Made by a program: the position numbers and the translations under genes. The notes under the pieces were generated by a model. It was given only the letters and a program-made list of their open reading frames with translations. It was not told the DNA's origin and searched no databases. 18,213 bases of DNA, from the NCBI GenBank assembly GCA_030765605.1, contig JAVCCG010000060.1, positions 1 through 18,213 of the forward strand, given 5' to 3'. This DNA is from Candidatus Alcyoniella australis (lineage in GTDB: Bacteria; Lernaellota; Lernaellaia; JAVCCG01; Alcyoniellaceae). Shown in pieces: positions 9,298 to 16,343 of this stretch (its first letter is position 1; each line of letters starts with the position of its first letter).

Positions 9298-9618
9298 ATG
9301 GATGATCAGCACGATCACGAACAACCGACCGACGATCTGGAGGAAGTGCCGATCGAGGTTTTTCAAATCGGCAACTTCACCGTGCACTCCCCGTTCGATT
9401 TGGATCTCACCCAGCGACTGCTGGCCCACTGCCTGGAGCGCGGAAAGATCAGGATGCGCGTGCCGCGCCGACCGCGTCCGGGATTTTGGAGCAATGCTTT
9501 GCAGTGGGAGAAGCGTTTTCGCTTTGAGGGCCGCCGCTACGTGGTCTGGGGCGCGGCCGCCTCGGGCGAGATCGGTTTCTACCCGGCCGAGGAGATCGAG
9601 AAGGACGCCCAGGGCTGA
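9298..9618 (+). CDS. Small conserved-looking protein of unknown function
   Basis: The product is 106 aa. GAGGAG at 9287-9292 lies five bases before the ATG at 9298 and decides the start; a longer reading from 9184 adds residues antisense to spoIID and is rejected. The first ~20 residues are acidic and His-rich (DDQHDHEQP...DDLEEVP). A compact basic and aromatic domain follows, with 'R-M-R-V-P-R-R-P-R-P-G-F-W' near 57-69 and 'F-R-F-E-G-R-R-Y-V-V-W-G' near 77-88. There is no signal peptide, membrane segment or metal motif, so it is likely cytoplasmic. I do not recognise the family. It ends 104 bp before the protease gene, so the two could share a transcript. Confidence 0.7.
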   Translation: MDDQHDHEQPTDDLEEVPIEVFQIGNFTVHSPFDLDLTQRLLAHCLERGKIRMRVPRRPRPGFWSNALQWEKRFRFEGRRYVVWGAAASGEIGFYPAEEIEKDAQG

Positions 9619-9671
9619 GCCGCGGGCAACTTTTGCGGGCTGCGCGCTGTCCCATGCTGTGAGGGATCGTA

Positions 9672-9700
9672 TTGTGCTCGATCGGGTCCGAAGCTAGAGT
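9672..9700 (+). promoter_or_regulatory. Possible promoter for the M48 protease gene
   Basis: TTGTGC at 9672-9677 and TAGAGT at 9695-9700 are separated by 17 bases. Each is a partial match to the sigma-70 boxes (3 of 6 and 4 of 6). If real, transcription starts near 9707 and only the later start codon (TTG at 9723) is usable. Confidence 0.3.
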
Positions 9701-9722
9701 GGCCGATGGGAGAAAAAAGGTT

Positions 9723-11108
9723 TTGATCCACAGCAAGAAACTTAGACAGGGCCTGGCGGCCCTTTTATTTATTGCGATGTTGGTCCCGACGCCGGTGTGG
9801 CCGATGAGCGTGGGCGAGGAAGTCGAGATCGGCCGAGAGTTGGCGCAGAAGTTCATCGTCACCCTGCCGATGGTCGAGGACCCGGAAATCAACCGCTATG
9901 TGCGGCGCATCGGCCTGCACGTGGTCGACTCCAATCAGCCGCAGCTGTTCCAATATCACTTCTACGTGGTGCGCAATAATTCGATCAACGCCTTTGCCCT
10001 GCCCGGAGGATTTATCTTCGTCAACACCGGGCTGATCATGGTCTGCGACAGCGAGGCCGAGCTGGCCGGCGTGCTCTCGCACGAGATCGGCCACGTGACC
10101 AACCGCCACATCAGCCGACGCATCGAGAAGATGAGCAAGATGAATCTGCTGGCCCTGGCCGCGCTGATCGCCGGTGCGTTTTTGGCCAAGGACGCCGAGA
10201 CCTTCGCGGCCGTGGCCTCGGCCGGACTGGCCGTGAGCTCCACCGCCAGCCTGGCCTACAGCCGCACCGACGAGGAGGAGGCCGACCGCACGGCAGTGCG
10301 CTATATGCGCGCCGCAGGCTACCGCCCGGACGCGATGTACACCTTCATGCAAAAGCTGCTCGGCGACAGCCCTGACCCCACGCTCTACCCGCCGTACATG
10401 TCGACCCATCCGTTTCCCACCCAGCGCGTGGGCTATTTAGCCGGGCTCAGCGATCCGCTGGGCATGGACGTGGGCCGCCTGGAACGCACGCCGGGGCGTT
10501 TCCGCAAGATCCAGATCATGCTCATCGCCCAAGAGAAAGACCTCGAGGACGCGATCAACACTTTCCGCGACATGCAGTTTGCCGATCCCGACGACCCGGA
10601 CGCGCTGTACGGCATGGCCCTGGCCTATGCCCGCCAGCGTCGCGACGAGCAGGCCCTGCAATATTTCTCGCAGGCGATTTCGCTACGGCCGCAGGACTCG
10701 GTCTACCGTCGTGACCTCGGTATTTTCGAGCTCAAACGCGGGCGGGTCGAACCGGCACTTGCCAGCCTAGAGCAGTCGTATCAGCTCAACTCCGACGACC
10801 TGACCACGCTGATGTACCTCGGATTGGCCTTTCAGGAGGACGAGCGATTCGAGCAGGCGGCCGTCTATTTCGAGCGCGGGATGAACCTCGACGACGAGGA
10901 ATTGAACTTCGTCTACCACCTGGGACGCAGCCGCGGCGCGGCCGGCGATGTGTGCGCCGGGCACTACTACCTCGCACTATATTACGAACGCCTGGGCAAC
11001 AAGCGGCTGGCCGAGCAGAACTTCAAACGCGCCCAGGAAGAGTGCTCGGAGAGTCCGCAATTCCTCAAGCTGGTCCAGGATCACCTGGAGACTGCCAATA
11101 GACCGTAA
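9723..11108 (+). CDS. Exported M48 metalloprotease with TPR tail (BepA/YfgC type)
   Basis: The product is about 461 aa. A signal peptide (KKLRQ then LAALLFIAMLV) precedes an M48 catalytic domain. The zinc motif H-E-I-G-H is encoded at 10080-10094, and the third ligand lies in the E-E-E-A-D segment near residue 185. An S-T-H-P-F motif near residue 230 matches the regulatory His loop described for E. coli BepA. After residue ~280 come four or so TPR units. BepA-type proteins act in the periplasm, degrading or helping to assemble outer-membrane proteins such as LptD. This architecture is typical in order and length. TTG 9723 is chosen because it gives a normal signal peptide and has GGGAGA upstream; TTG 9672 and GTG 9699 are also possible and would add an unusual N-terminal extension. 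Confidence 0.9.
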   Translation: MIHSKKLRQGLAALLFIAMLVPTPVWPMSVGEEVEIGRELAQKFIVTLPMVEDPEINRYVRRIGLHVVDSNQPQLFQYHFYVVRNNSINAFALPGGFIFVNTGLIMVCDSEAELAGVLSHEIGHVTNRHISRRIEKMSKMNLLALAALIAGAFLAKDAETFAAVASAGLAVSSTASLAYSRTDEEEADRTAVRYMRAAGYRPDAMYTFMQKLLGDSPDPTLYPPYMSTHPFPTQRVGYLAGLSDPLGMDVGRLERTPGRFRKIQIMLIAQEKDLEDAINTFRDMQFADPDDPDALYGMALAYARQRRDEQALQYFSQAISLRPQDSVYRRDLGIFELKRGRVEPALASLEQSYQLNSDDLTTLMYLGLAFQEDERFEQAAVYFERGMNLDDEELNFVYHLGRSRGAAGDVCAGHYYLALYYERLGNKRLAEQNFKRAQEECSESPQFLKLVQDHLETANRP

Positions 11109-11110
11109 CA

Positions 11111-11635
11111 TTGCTGCTGCTGACGCCGGCAGCTGTTGCCTGCGATCAGGCGGACGATGACGACGACGATCTGCCTGACGACGGCGGATTACAGATCCTC
11201 TATGCCCAGTACCGCGAGCAAAACAGCTACGACGATGGGAACCTGTACCACATCGCCAAGCCCGCGGGCGGGGATTGGGGCGAGCCCGAATGGATCGGCC
11301 ACGGCTCGGGCCCGAGCGCTTTGCTCGATCACGAGCAGCAGCTCCAGGCCGTGTATTTCATCAACCCCGAGCACGGCTGCAAAAAGGGGCCTGTCAAATA
11401 TCCCGACCTGGACCCCATCGGACTGCCCGGCGAACTGATTCACCTCAGCGGTTCGCCCGGCGACTGGCACGGCGCTGTCATCGAACGCCTGGAGGACAAC
11501 GAGTCGCCTTCCAAATATGGGATATACGAGCCGCAGTATTACAGCAACATCAGCCTGGGCATCGACCAGGCGGGCGCGCAGCACGACCATCATTGTTCAA
11601 AGCTCAGCCCCGCGTCGCGGCATGGGTCGACGTAG
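11111..11635 (+). CDS. Asp-run lipoprotein-like protein, probably truncated
   Basis: This 174-aa reading begins two bases after the protease stop with TTG. Its first residues (LLLLTPAAVAC) look like the end of a lipoprotein signal with a lipobox (A-V-A-C near residue 11). A linker with six consecutive Asp follows, then a domain with 'LQILYAQYREQ...DGNLYHIA', a pattern common in secreted beta-repeat proteins. The positively charged start of a lipoprotein signal is missing: an in-frame TAG at 11099 closes the frame and no ribosome site is placed for the TTG. The C-terminus stops just as another repeat seems to begin (SLGIDQAG, then a His-rich, unstructured tail). Both ends therefore look damaged, and this may be a remnant of a longer surface lipoprotein. 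The function is unknown. Confidence 0.5.
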   Translation: MLLLTPAAVACDQADDDDDDLPDDGGLQILYAQYREQNSYDDGNLYHIAKPAGGDWGEPEWIGHGSGPSALLDHEQQLQAVYFINPEHGCKKGPVKYPDLDPIGLPGELIHLSGSPGDWHGAVIERLEDNESPSKYGIYEPQYYSNISLGIDQAGAQHDHHCSKLSPASRHGST

Positions 11636-11653
11636 AACGACCAGGGAAAGATG

Positions 11654-11687
11654 CGAGCCTTGCCCCCGGCTCAAAGCCGGGAGCTCG
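11654..11687. terminator. Strong stem-loop between convergent genes
   Basis: CCCGGCT (11665-11671), a CAA loop and AGCCGGG (11675-11681) form a seven-pair stem. CGAGC (11654-11658) and GCTCG (11683-11687) extend it across an asymmetric bulge. It lies between the end of the + strand lipoprotein and the end of the minus-strand RNase Z gene, where a two-way terminator would be expected. No T-run follows on either strand, so it could instead be a dispersed palindromic (REP-like) element. Confidence 0.5.
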
Positions 11688-11701
11688 GTTGTTAAAGGTA
11701 C

Positions 11702-12628
11702 CTAGAAGCGGAATACGTCGCCGTCGCGGGCCGCGATCACGTGCGCAAACACCTCGCGCCCCTGGGCCTGGGCGCGTACGGGCGCGTCGGGATAGCGGTT
11801 GCTGAAATGGGTCAGCACGGCGCGCGTCACGCCCGCGTCGCGGGCGATTAGCGCGGCCTGGCGCGCGGTGAGGTGGCCGTGGTCTGCGGCCTGGGTCTCG
11901 TGCTCGTCCAGGTAGGTCGATTCGATCAACAGCAGGTCCGCGTCAGCAGCCAGCTCCAGCGCCGGGTCGCAGGCCCGGGTGTCGGCCACGTAGGCAAAGC
12001 GCGGTCCGCGGCGCAGACTGCCGACCTGCTCGGGCTCGATCAGTTGCCCGCGATGGGTCACGGACTCGCCTGCGACCAGCCGCGAGAGCAGCGGGTTGTC
12101 CTTAAGATCGAGCTCGTCGATCGACTGCGGGTCGAGCTGCCAGCGGTCGCGTTCGATAACTTGCAGGCCGATGCAGGGCACGTCGTGATCCAGCGGCGCG
12201 GCGCAAAGCGTCAGCGGGCCCGCCTCGTAGAACGGTCCGGACTCGACCTCGTGGATCGAGTACTCGTATCCCGGATGCCAGATGATTCCGGCCATCAAGC
12301 GTTCGAGGTACTCGGCGCCGCCCGGCGGGCAGAAGATCGGCAGCGGCTCAATGCGCTCGTGCCAGGTCAGGGTCTGCAACACGCCGGGCAGGCCCAAGCA
12401 ATGATCGCCGTGCAAATGCGAGATGAATACCACGTCGGTGCGCGAGGGCGGGATCTCGCTGCGGGCGAAGCGCATCTGGGTGGTCTCGCCCGGATCGATC
12501 AGCAGCCCCAGTCCGTGCCACTGCAAAAACGCGCCGGGATGCCCACGCCGTAGCGTGGGGATCTGGCTGCCCGTGCCAAACACGGAGAGCGTGCCGCCCG
12601 CCTGTTCGCCTCTGCGCTCCGGGTTCAT
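11702..12628 (-). CDS. rnz: Ribonuclease Z (tRNA 3'-end processing)
   Basis: The product is 308 aa, the usual length of the short (ElaC) form. It has the metallo-beta-lactamase fold: a G-T-G-S near residue 18, the zinc motif H-L-H-G-D-H at about 71-76, a D-H-D near 148, a V-A-D-T with the bridging Asp near 215, and a final H-F-S-N-R-Y. The H-F-S-x-R-Y block together with H-G-H-L-T-A separates tRNase Z from other members of the superfamily. The enzyme cuts tRNA precursors after the discriminator base in the cytoplasm. ATG at 12628 is preferred over the TTG two codons earlier. It lies 48 bp after the TonB receptor gene on the same strand and is probably co-transcribed with it. The tRNA in this window encodes its CCA and would not need this cut, so the link between them is only positional. 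Confidence 0.93.
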   Translation of the reverse strand: MNPERRGEQAGGTLSVFGTGSQIPTLRRGHPGAFLQWHGLGLLIDPGETTQMRFARSEIPPSRTDVVFISHLHGDHCLGLPGVLQTLTWHERIEPLPIFCPPGGAEYLERLMAGIIWHPGYEYSIHEVESGPFYEAGPLTLCAAPLDHDVPCIGLQVIERDRWQLDPQSIDELDLKDNPLLSRLVAGESVTHRGQLIEPEQVGSLRRGPRFAYVADTRACDPALELAADADLLLIESTYLDEHETQAADHGHLTARQAALIARDAGVTRAVLTHFSNRYPDAPVRAQAQGREVFAHVIAARDGDVFRF

Positions 12629-12676
12629 ACCCAAAGTTTCGACTTAGCGGTTCGCGCTGTCAAATCCGGGCCAGGA

Positions 12677-14719
12677 TTATAGTGCGAGGCGCAGGCCGAC
12701 CATCACCCGCACGGGGACCAGGTCATTGTCGGTGTCCTCGTCGATATTCAGCTCGCTGCCCAGAAGATTGTAGCCCTCGGCGAACAGCGCGATGTGTTCG
12801 CCGAACTCACGGCTGAGCCGTGCCGAGAGGTCGTAGCTGTCGTTGATCCAGGCCAGCCGGCCGTCGGGCAGGCGACGTTGCCACTCGCCGCTGTACCCGG
12901 TGCGGGCCTGTAGGTGTACGGCGATCGACTTGATCTCCAGGCCGAGCTCGAGGTGCGCGACGTGAGGCGGGGCCGCACCGATGGGCAGCAGGTCGCCTTG
13001 TTCGTCTTCGAGCTCGAGCAGCAGTGCGTGGGTGAAGGTGTAGTCCGCGCCCACGGTCAGCCAGCTCAGCGGCTGGACCTGAAGCGTACCGAAGGCACCC
13101 ATGCTGCGGGCTTGGCCCACGTTGCGATCCTCGACCGTGGGCGTGCCGTCGGGCCAGGTGTCGGCGGGCAGGCTGATTATCGCGTCGTCGATCTGGTAGA
13201 GGAAGTACGCGGTGTTGATGTTCCACAGCGCGTCGCTGGGCCCCAGGTCGAGCTCGAACGTGCCGCCCCAGCTCGTCTCGGGTTCGAGCTGCGGATTGCC
13301 GCGGACCACCAGCCGCCGCTCGCGCAAATAGTCGTGCGCCGCGCGGTCCAACGCGGGCTCGGTCCAGGCGCGCCCGCCGTCCAATCGCAACCGCACCAGC
13401 GGATGCAGCCGCAGCAGCAGACCCAGATTGCCCACGGCCATCGGGTCGTAGCGGTCCGAAAGCTCGAACCGCGCGCCGGGCTCGAGGGTCAGCAGCGAAT
13501 CGGCCAGCTCGTTGTGCGACTCGACGAACAGCGCTCCGTTAATGCGGTCGGTGCCAAAAGGCTGCCCGCCGAGCAGATCCTCGGCCTTTTCGTGGTAGCG
13601 GCCGCTGAACATTGCGAAGCCCAGCTCCAGGCCGCCGTCGATTCGCTGTCCGCGGCTGATGTCGACCCCCCAACCCAGTTGGTCGCGGTGCGACTCGTTA
13701 TTGGTCACGCCGTCGACGGTCAGCGGCCAACGCCGTACCCCGGGCAGCGGTTCGCCGCGATAGCCCAGGCGCGGAATCACTTGGTCGATGACCCGCCCGG
13801 TTTTCGTGCCCGAGATGCTCAGCGTCAAATCGACGATTCCCGGCTCGACGAGCAGGCCGGTGTGATAATCGAACTGGTAGCCGCGGTCGTTGAAGTTGCC
13901 CCCGAGCTTGTCCTTGCCGGTGTTGCGGTCGTAATGGTAGTGCCCCAGACCGGTGACCAGCAGCGGTCCGGTGTCGGCGTTGATCTTGAGCAAAATGTCG
14001 TTGGAAGAGTGGTAGGAGCCTTCCTCCCAACGCACCGTCTCCGGGCTGGGCAGGCTTTGCGGCGGGATCTCGGGCGAGACCATCGGACCGGGCGCGTACT
14101 CATCGGACCAGCCCTCGCCCACCACGCGCTCGATGGCCAGCACGTAGCCAAACCAGTTGGGTTTGTAGCTGTTGTGGCCGGTGACGAACAGCTCGTTGTA
14201 CGAGCCGTAGGAGATGTCCAGCGAGGCGGTCGGCGGCAGTTGGGGCATGCGCGTCATGATGCGCAACACGCCGGCCTCGGCCCCCGCGCCGTAGACCGTG
14301 GAGCGCGGGCCGCGCAGCAGCTCGATACGGTCGATGGCGTTGAGCGGAAGCTGCTGCAAGTCCACGCCATAGGTCCCGGAGGGCAGACGGATGCCGTCGA
14401 GAAACACCGCGGTGCGCGAGGCCGGCAGTCCGGCAAGGCGCAGGGTTGCGCCGGGAATGCCGCGTCCGCCGGGATGGGCATTGAACAGCGAGCCGCCGGC
14501 CAGCCGATCGGCTGCCCCGGCCATGTTTTGCATGCCCAGCGCGATCAGCCCGCCGGCGAGCAGCACCTGCGTGGAGATCGCCGTGGTTCGGCGGTCGGTG
14601 GGGCAGTGCTTGAGGTCGGGAATCCGCGGCGGATAATAGGGGTCATCCCCTTGAGCCCCGCTAACAAGGGCCGGCAGCAGGAGAATCGCAAACAACAGGG
14701 CGGCGGCTGTGTATCTCAT
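12677..14719 (-). CDS. TonB-dependent outer-membrane receptor
   Basis: The product is 680 aa. A signal peptide (MRYTAAALLFAILLLPALVSG) starts at the ATG at 14719; reading on to 14887 adds non-signal residues and is rejected. The plug domain is clear: 'V-F-L-D-G-I-R-L-P' near 110-118, then 'I-D-R-I-E-L-L-R-G-P-R-S-T-V-Y-G-A-G-A' near 132-150, and 'G-V-L-R-I-M-T-R' after it. The rest is an amphipathic beta-barrel with aromatic girdles. Such receptors import siderophores, cobalamin or glycans using TonB energy; the overall size and plug are BtuB/CirA-like, but the substrate cannot be read from sequence. Two oddities are seen: no recognisable TonB box after the signal peptide, and a final residue of Leu rather than Phe or Trp. 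RNase Z follows on the same strand. Confidence 0.9.
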   Translation of the reverse strand: MRYTAAALLFAILLLPALVSGAQGDDPYYPPRIPDLKHCPTDRRTTAISTQVLLAGGLIALGMQNMAGAADRLAGGSLFNAHPGGRGIPGATLRLAGLPASRTAVFLDGIRLPSGTYGVDLQQLPLNAIDRIELLRGPRSTVYGAGAEAGVLRIMTRMPQLPPTASLDISYGSYNELFVTGHNSYKPNWFGYVLAIERVVGEGWSDEYAPGPMVSPEIPPQSLPSPETVRWEEGSYHSSNDILLKINADTGPLLVTGLGHYHYDRNTGKDKLGGNFNDRGYQFDYHTGLLVEPGIVDLTLSISGTKTGRVIDQVIPRLGYRGEPLPGVRRWPLTVDGVTNNESHRDQLGWGVDISRGQRIDGGLELGFAMFSGRYHEKAEDLLGGQPFGTDRINGALFVESHNELADSLLTLEPGARFELSDRYDPMAVGNLGLLLRLHPLVRLRLDGGRAWTEPALDRAAHDYLRERRLVVRGNPQLEPETSWGGTFELDLGPSDALWNINTAYFLYQIDDAIISLPADTWPDGTPTVEDRNVGQARSMGAFGTLQVQPLSWLTVGADYTFTHALLLELEDEQGDLLPIGAAPPHVAHLELGLEIKSIAVHLQARTGYSGEWQRRLPDGRLAWINDSYDLSARLSREFGEHIALFAEGYNLLGSELNIDEDTDNDLVPVRVMVGLRLAL

Positions 14720-14736
14720 TGGCAGGATTTCGGCCC

Positions 14737-14764
14737 AGTCTAGTACCGACGAGAGGCATGTCAA
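14737..14764 (-). promoter_or_regulatory. Sigma-70-like promoter for the TonB receptor
   Basis: On the minus strand a perfect TTGACA (14759-14764) and TAGACT (14737-14742, 4 of 6) are 16 bases apart. Transcription would begin near 14730, leaving about 11 bases before the ATG at 14719 and no ribosome site. The promoter is arranged back to back with the secG promoter. Confidence 0.6.
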
Positions 14765-14792
14765 GGACCGCGCGTCGATGAGGGCCGCACTA

Positions 14793-14821
14793 TGGACACG
14801 CCAGGGCAAATTGCATATAAT
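14793..14821 (+). promoter_or_regulatory. Near-consensus sigma-70 promoter of secG
   Basis: TGGACA (14793-14798, 5 of 6) is followed after exactly 17 bases by a perfect TATAAT (14816-14821). Transcription would start near 14828, leaving a 30-base leader that holds the AGGAG site (14840-14844) and the ATG at 14858. It rules out the longer reading that begins at 14792. Confidence 0.85.
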
Positions 14822-14857
14822 CCCGGCTCCGTTTCGGGGAGGAGAGGAACCGATAAT

Positions 14858-15379
14858 ATGCTGACTGCAATCATCACCGTGATGCACGTCCTAATCTGCA
14901 TCACGATTATCGTCGTGATCTTACTGCAATCGGGCAAGGGCTCCGACCTGGGAGCCGTGTTCGGCGGCGGATCGAGCCAGACGCTGTTCGGCAGCTCGGG
15001 CTCGGCAACGTTTTTGTCCAAGCTGACCACGGCCGGGGCAATCGCCTTTATGTTAACCAGCCTGCTCCTGGCCTACCTATCGATGGGCCGGGCCGGTGAC
15101 AGCAGCGTGCTCGACGACGTCGAGTCTGGGTCGGCCGTGCTCGAGCAGACCCAGCCCGCCACGGACGATGCGCTCGCCGACGTTGATCAGCCGGCAGAGA
15201 CTGCACAGCCCGAAGCCGCGGACGAGTCCGGCGACGTCCAGGTGCAGGAACTGATCGTTGACGAGGTCGTGGTGGAGCAGGGCGACCAGCCCGCCGAATC
15301 GCCGACCGAGGCCGTTGAGGGCTCCTCTGAGCAGCCCCAGGACTCGGTCGCAGAACCTGCGGAACCGGCGGGGGAATAA
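14858..15379 (+). CDS. secG: Protein-export subunit SecG with long acidic tail
   Basis: The product is 173 aa. The first ~75 residues are typical SecG: a membrane segment (about 3-23), the conserved Q-S-G-K-G-S-D-L-G loop, G-G-G-S-S-Q-T-L-F-G-S-S-G, then a second membrane segment (about 53-72). SecG is the small accessory subunit of SecYEG and speeds SecA-driven preprotein passage through the inner membrane. Residues ~80-173 form an extra low-complexity tail rich in Asp, Glu, Ala, Gln and Pro. SecG is usually 70-120 aa, so this tail is long. The start at 14858 is fixed by the promoter at 14793-14821 and the AGGAG site. The tRNA-Leu gene follows, as in E. coli. Confidence 0.93.
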   Translation: MLTAIITVMHVLICITIIVVILLQSGKGSDLGAVFGGGSSQTLFGSSGSATFLSKLTTAGAIAFMLTSLLLAYLSMGRAGDSSVLDDVESGSAVLEQTQPATDDALADVDQPAETAQPEAADESGDVQVQELIVDEVVVEQGDQPAESPTEAVEGSSEQPQDSVAEPAEPAGE

Positions 15380-15463
15380 CCGAAATAAATCGACAGTGTG
15401 CCATCCTAATGGAAGCTTCATTTTTCATAAATAGTAGGGGCCGCAGTCGCTGATGTTTTACGT

Positions 15464-15550
15464 GCCGAAGTGGTGGAATCTGGTAGACACGCCATCTTGA
15501 GGGGGTGGTAGGCTATGCCTGTGGGGGTTCGAATCCCCCCTTCGGCACCA
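15464..15550 (+). tRNA. leuU: tRNA-Leu (anticodon GAG), CCA encoded
   Basis: The acceptor stem pairs GCCGAAG (15464-15470) with CTTCGGC (15540-15546), then A73 and an encoded CCA. The anticodon stem is CCATC/GGTGG around the loop TTGAGGG, with anticodon GAG at 15499-15501, reading CUC and CUU. A class II variable arm (AGGC-TAT-GCCT) and a five-pair T stem with loop TTCGAAT complete it. The symbol follows E. coli leuU, which has the same anticodon and the same place after secG. Confidence 0.97.
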
Positions 15551-15563
15551 TCGAACAAACGAG

Positions 15564-15597
15564 CGGCTCGGTCGATTCGACCGGGCCGTTTTATTTT
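15564..15597 (+). terminator. Intrinsic terminator after tRNA-Leu
   Basis: CGGCTCGGTC (15564-15573) pairs over ten positions, including one G-T wobble, with GACCGGGCCG (15579-15588) around a five-base loop. TTTTATTTT follows. This is a textbook rho-independent terminator closing the secG-tRNA unit. Confidence 0.92.
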
Positions 15598-15637
15598 ATC
15601 TCGAATCCTCACGAAGAATCCGGACAAGGGGGAGCCG

Positions 15638-16258
15638 ATGAACCGTTTTTGCATCTTGCTGCTGATCGCCGCACTGTTGCTCCCGCTGACCGCGATTGCC
15701 GCGCAGCCGCCGTTGCCCGAGCTGAGCAACGAGGAGCTGGCAACACTGCGTAGCGGCGAGCCGCTGCTGCGAGACGAGGTCTACGCCGATCCCAACGGCA
15801 ACAGCTGCGGCAGCGGCTACGCGCTGATCAAGGTCGATGCGTCTCCGGACGAGGTCTGGAAGCAGATCCTGGACTACAACCACTACGCCGACTTCTTCCC
15901 CAACGTCGACGAGGCCGTGCTCTACCGCCAGGAGGGCGAGCTGTACTTCACGCGCTTCACGCTCAGCGTGATCGCCGTGGTCAAGGTGACCTACCATTGC
16001 AAGCACACGCTGCATCGCGAAGACGGCTGGCTGGAGTGGCGCCTGGACGATACCAAGCCTAACGACTTTAAAAAAACCGACGGCCGATGGGTGGTCTGGC
16101 CGTTCGAGAACGGCTCGCTGCTGAGCTATGCGGTGTTCGTCGATTCGGGCCGCGACGTGCCGAAATTTATTCAGAACATGGCCAGCAAATGGGGCCTGAA
16201 GCAGGTGGTGCTCTCGGTCAAGCGACGGGTGGAGTCCGGCGGTCGATACACGCGATAG
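15638..16258 (+). CDS. Exported START/SRPBCC-fold protein
   Basis: The product is 206 aa. The start at 15638 has GGGGGAG a few bases upstream and gives a normal signal peptide (N-R-F-C-I-L-L-L... to A-A-Q near residue 22). The mature part follows the SRPBCC (START/Bet v1-like) pattern: 'V-D-A-S-P-D-E-V-W-K-Q-I-L-D-Y-N-H-Y-A-D-F-F-P' near 65-88, central strands, 'D-G-R-W-V-V-W-P-F' near 147-156, and a C-terminal helix before residue 200. This fold makes a deep pocket for lipids or other hydrophobic ligands. Export suggests a periplasmic lipid- or metabolite-binding role (inference). The longer reading from 15515 runs through the tRNA and terminator and is rejected. It has no obvious strong promoter in the 40 bp after the terminator. 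Confidence 0.8.
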   Translation: MNRFCILLLIAALLLPLTAIAAQPPLPELSNEELATLRSGEPLLRDEVYADPNGNSCGSGYALIKVDASPDEVWKQILDYNHYADFFPNVDEAVLYRQEGELYFTRFTLSVIAVVKVTYHCKHTLHREDGWLEWRLDDTKPNDFKKTDGRWVVWPFENGSLLSYAVFVDSGRDVPKFIQNMASKWGLKQVVLSVKRRVESGGRYTR

Positions 16259-16275
16259 CGTGGTCTGCATGCCGC

Positions 16276-16303
16276 TTGACGCCCTCATGACTGGTCCTAT
16301 ACT
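16276..16303 (+). promoter_or_regulatory. Promoter of the zinc-ribbon gene pair
   Basis: TTGACG (16276-16281, 5 of 6) and TATACT (16298-16303, 5 of 6) are 16 bases apart. Transcription would start near 16310, so starts at 16260, 16269 and 16287 cannot be used from it. Confidence 0.75.
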
Positions 16304-16333
16304 GGTAGCGACGCCGGACGATCCGGCGACTTT

Positions 16334-16337
16334 GGAG
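16334..16337 (+). promoter_or_regulatory. Ribosome binding site deciding the GTG start
   Basis: GGAG lies six bases before the GTG at 16344 and downstream of the predicted transcription start. Confidence 0.6.
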
Positions 16338-16343
16338 AACGTC

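Noticed and set aside
12914-14743. 609-aa open frame on the + strand
   Set aside because: It is antisense to the TonB receptor. Long antisense frames are expected in GC-rich genes, and the protein has no recognisable domain.
14720-14887. 56-residue N-terminal extension of the TonB receptor
   Set aside because: It crosses the receptor and secG promoters and hides the signal peptide that starts at 14719.
15409-15427. Terminator after secG (GAAGCTTC followed by T's)
   Set aside because: The palindrome has no loop and leaves only about three pairs; transcription more likely runs on into the tRNA.
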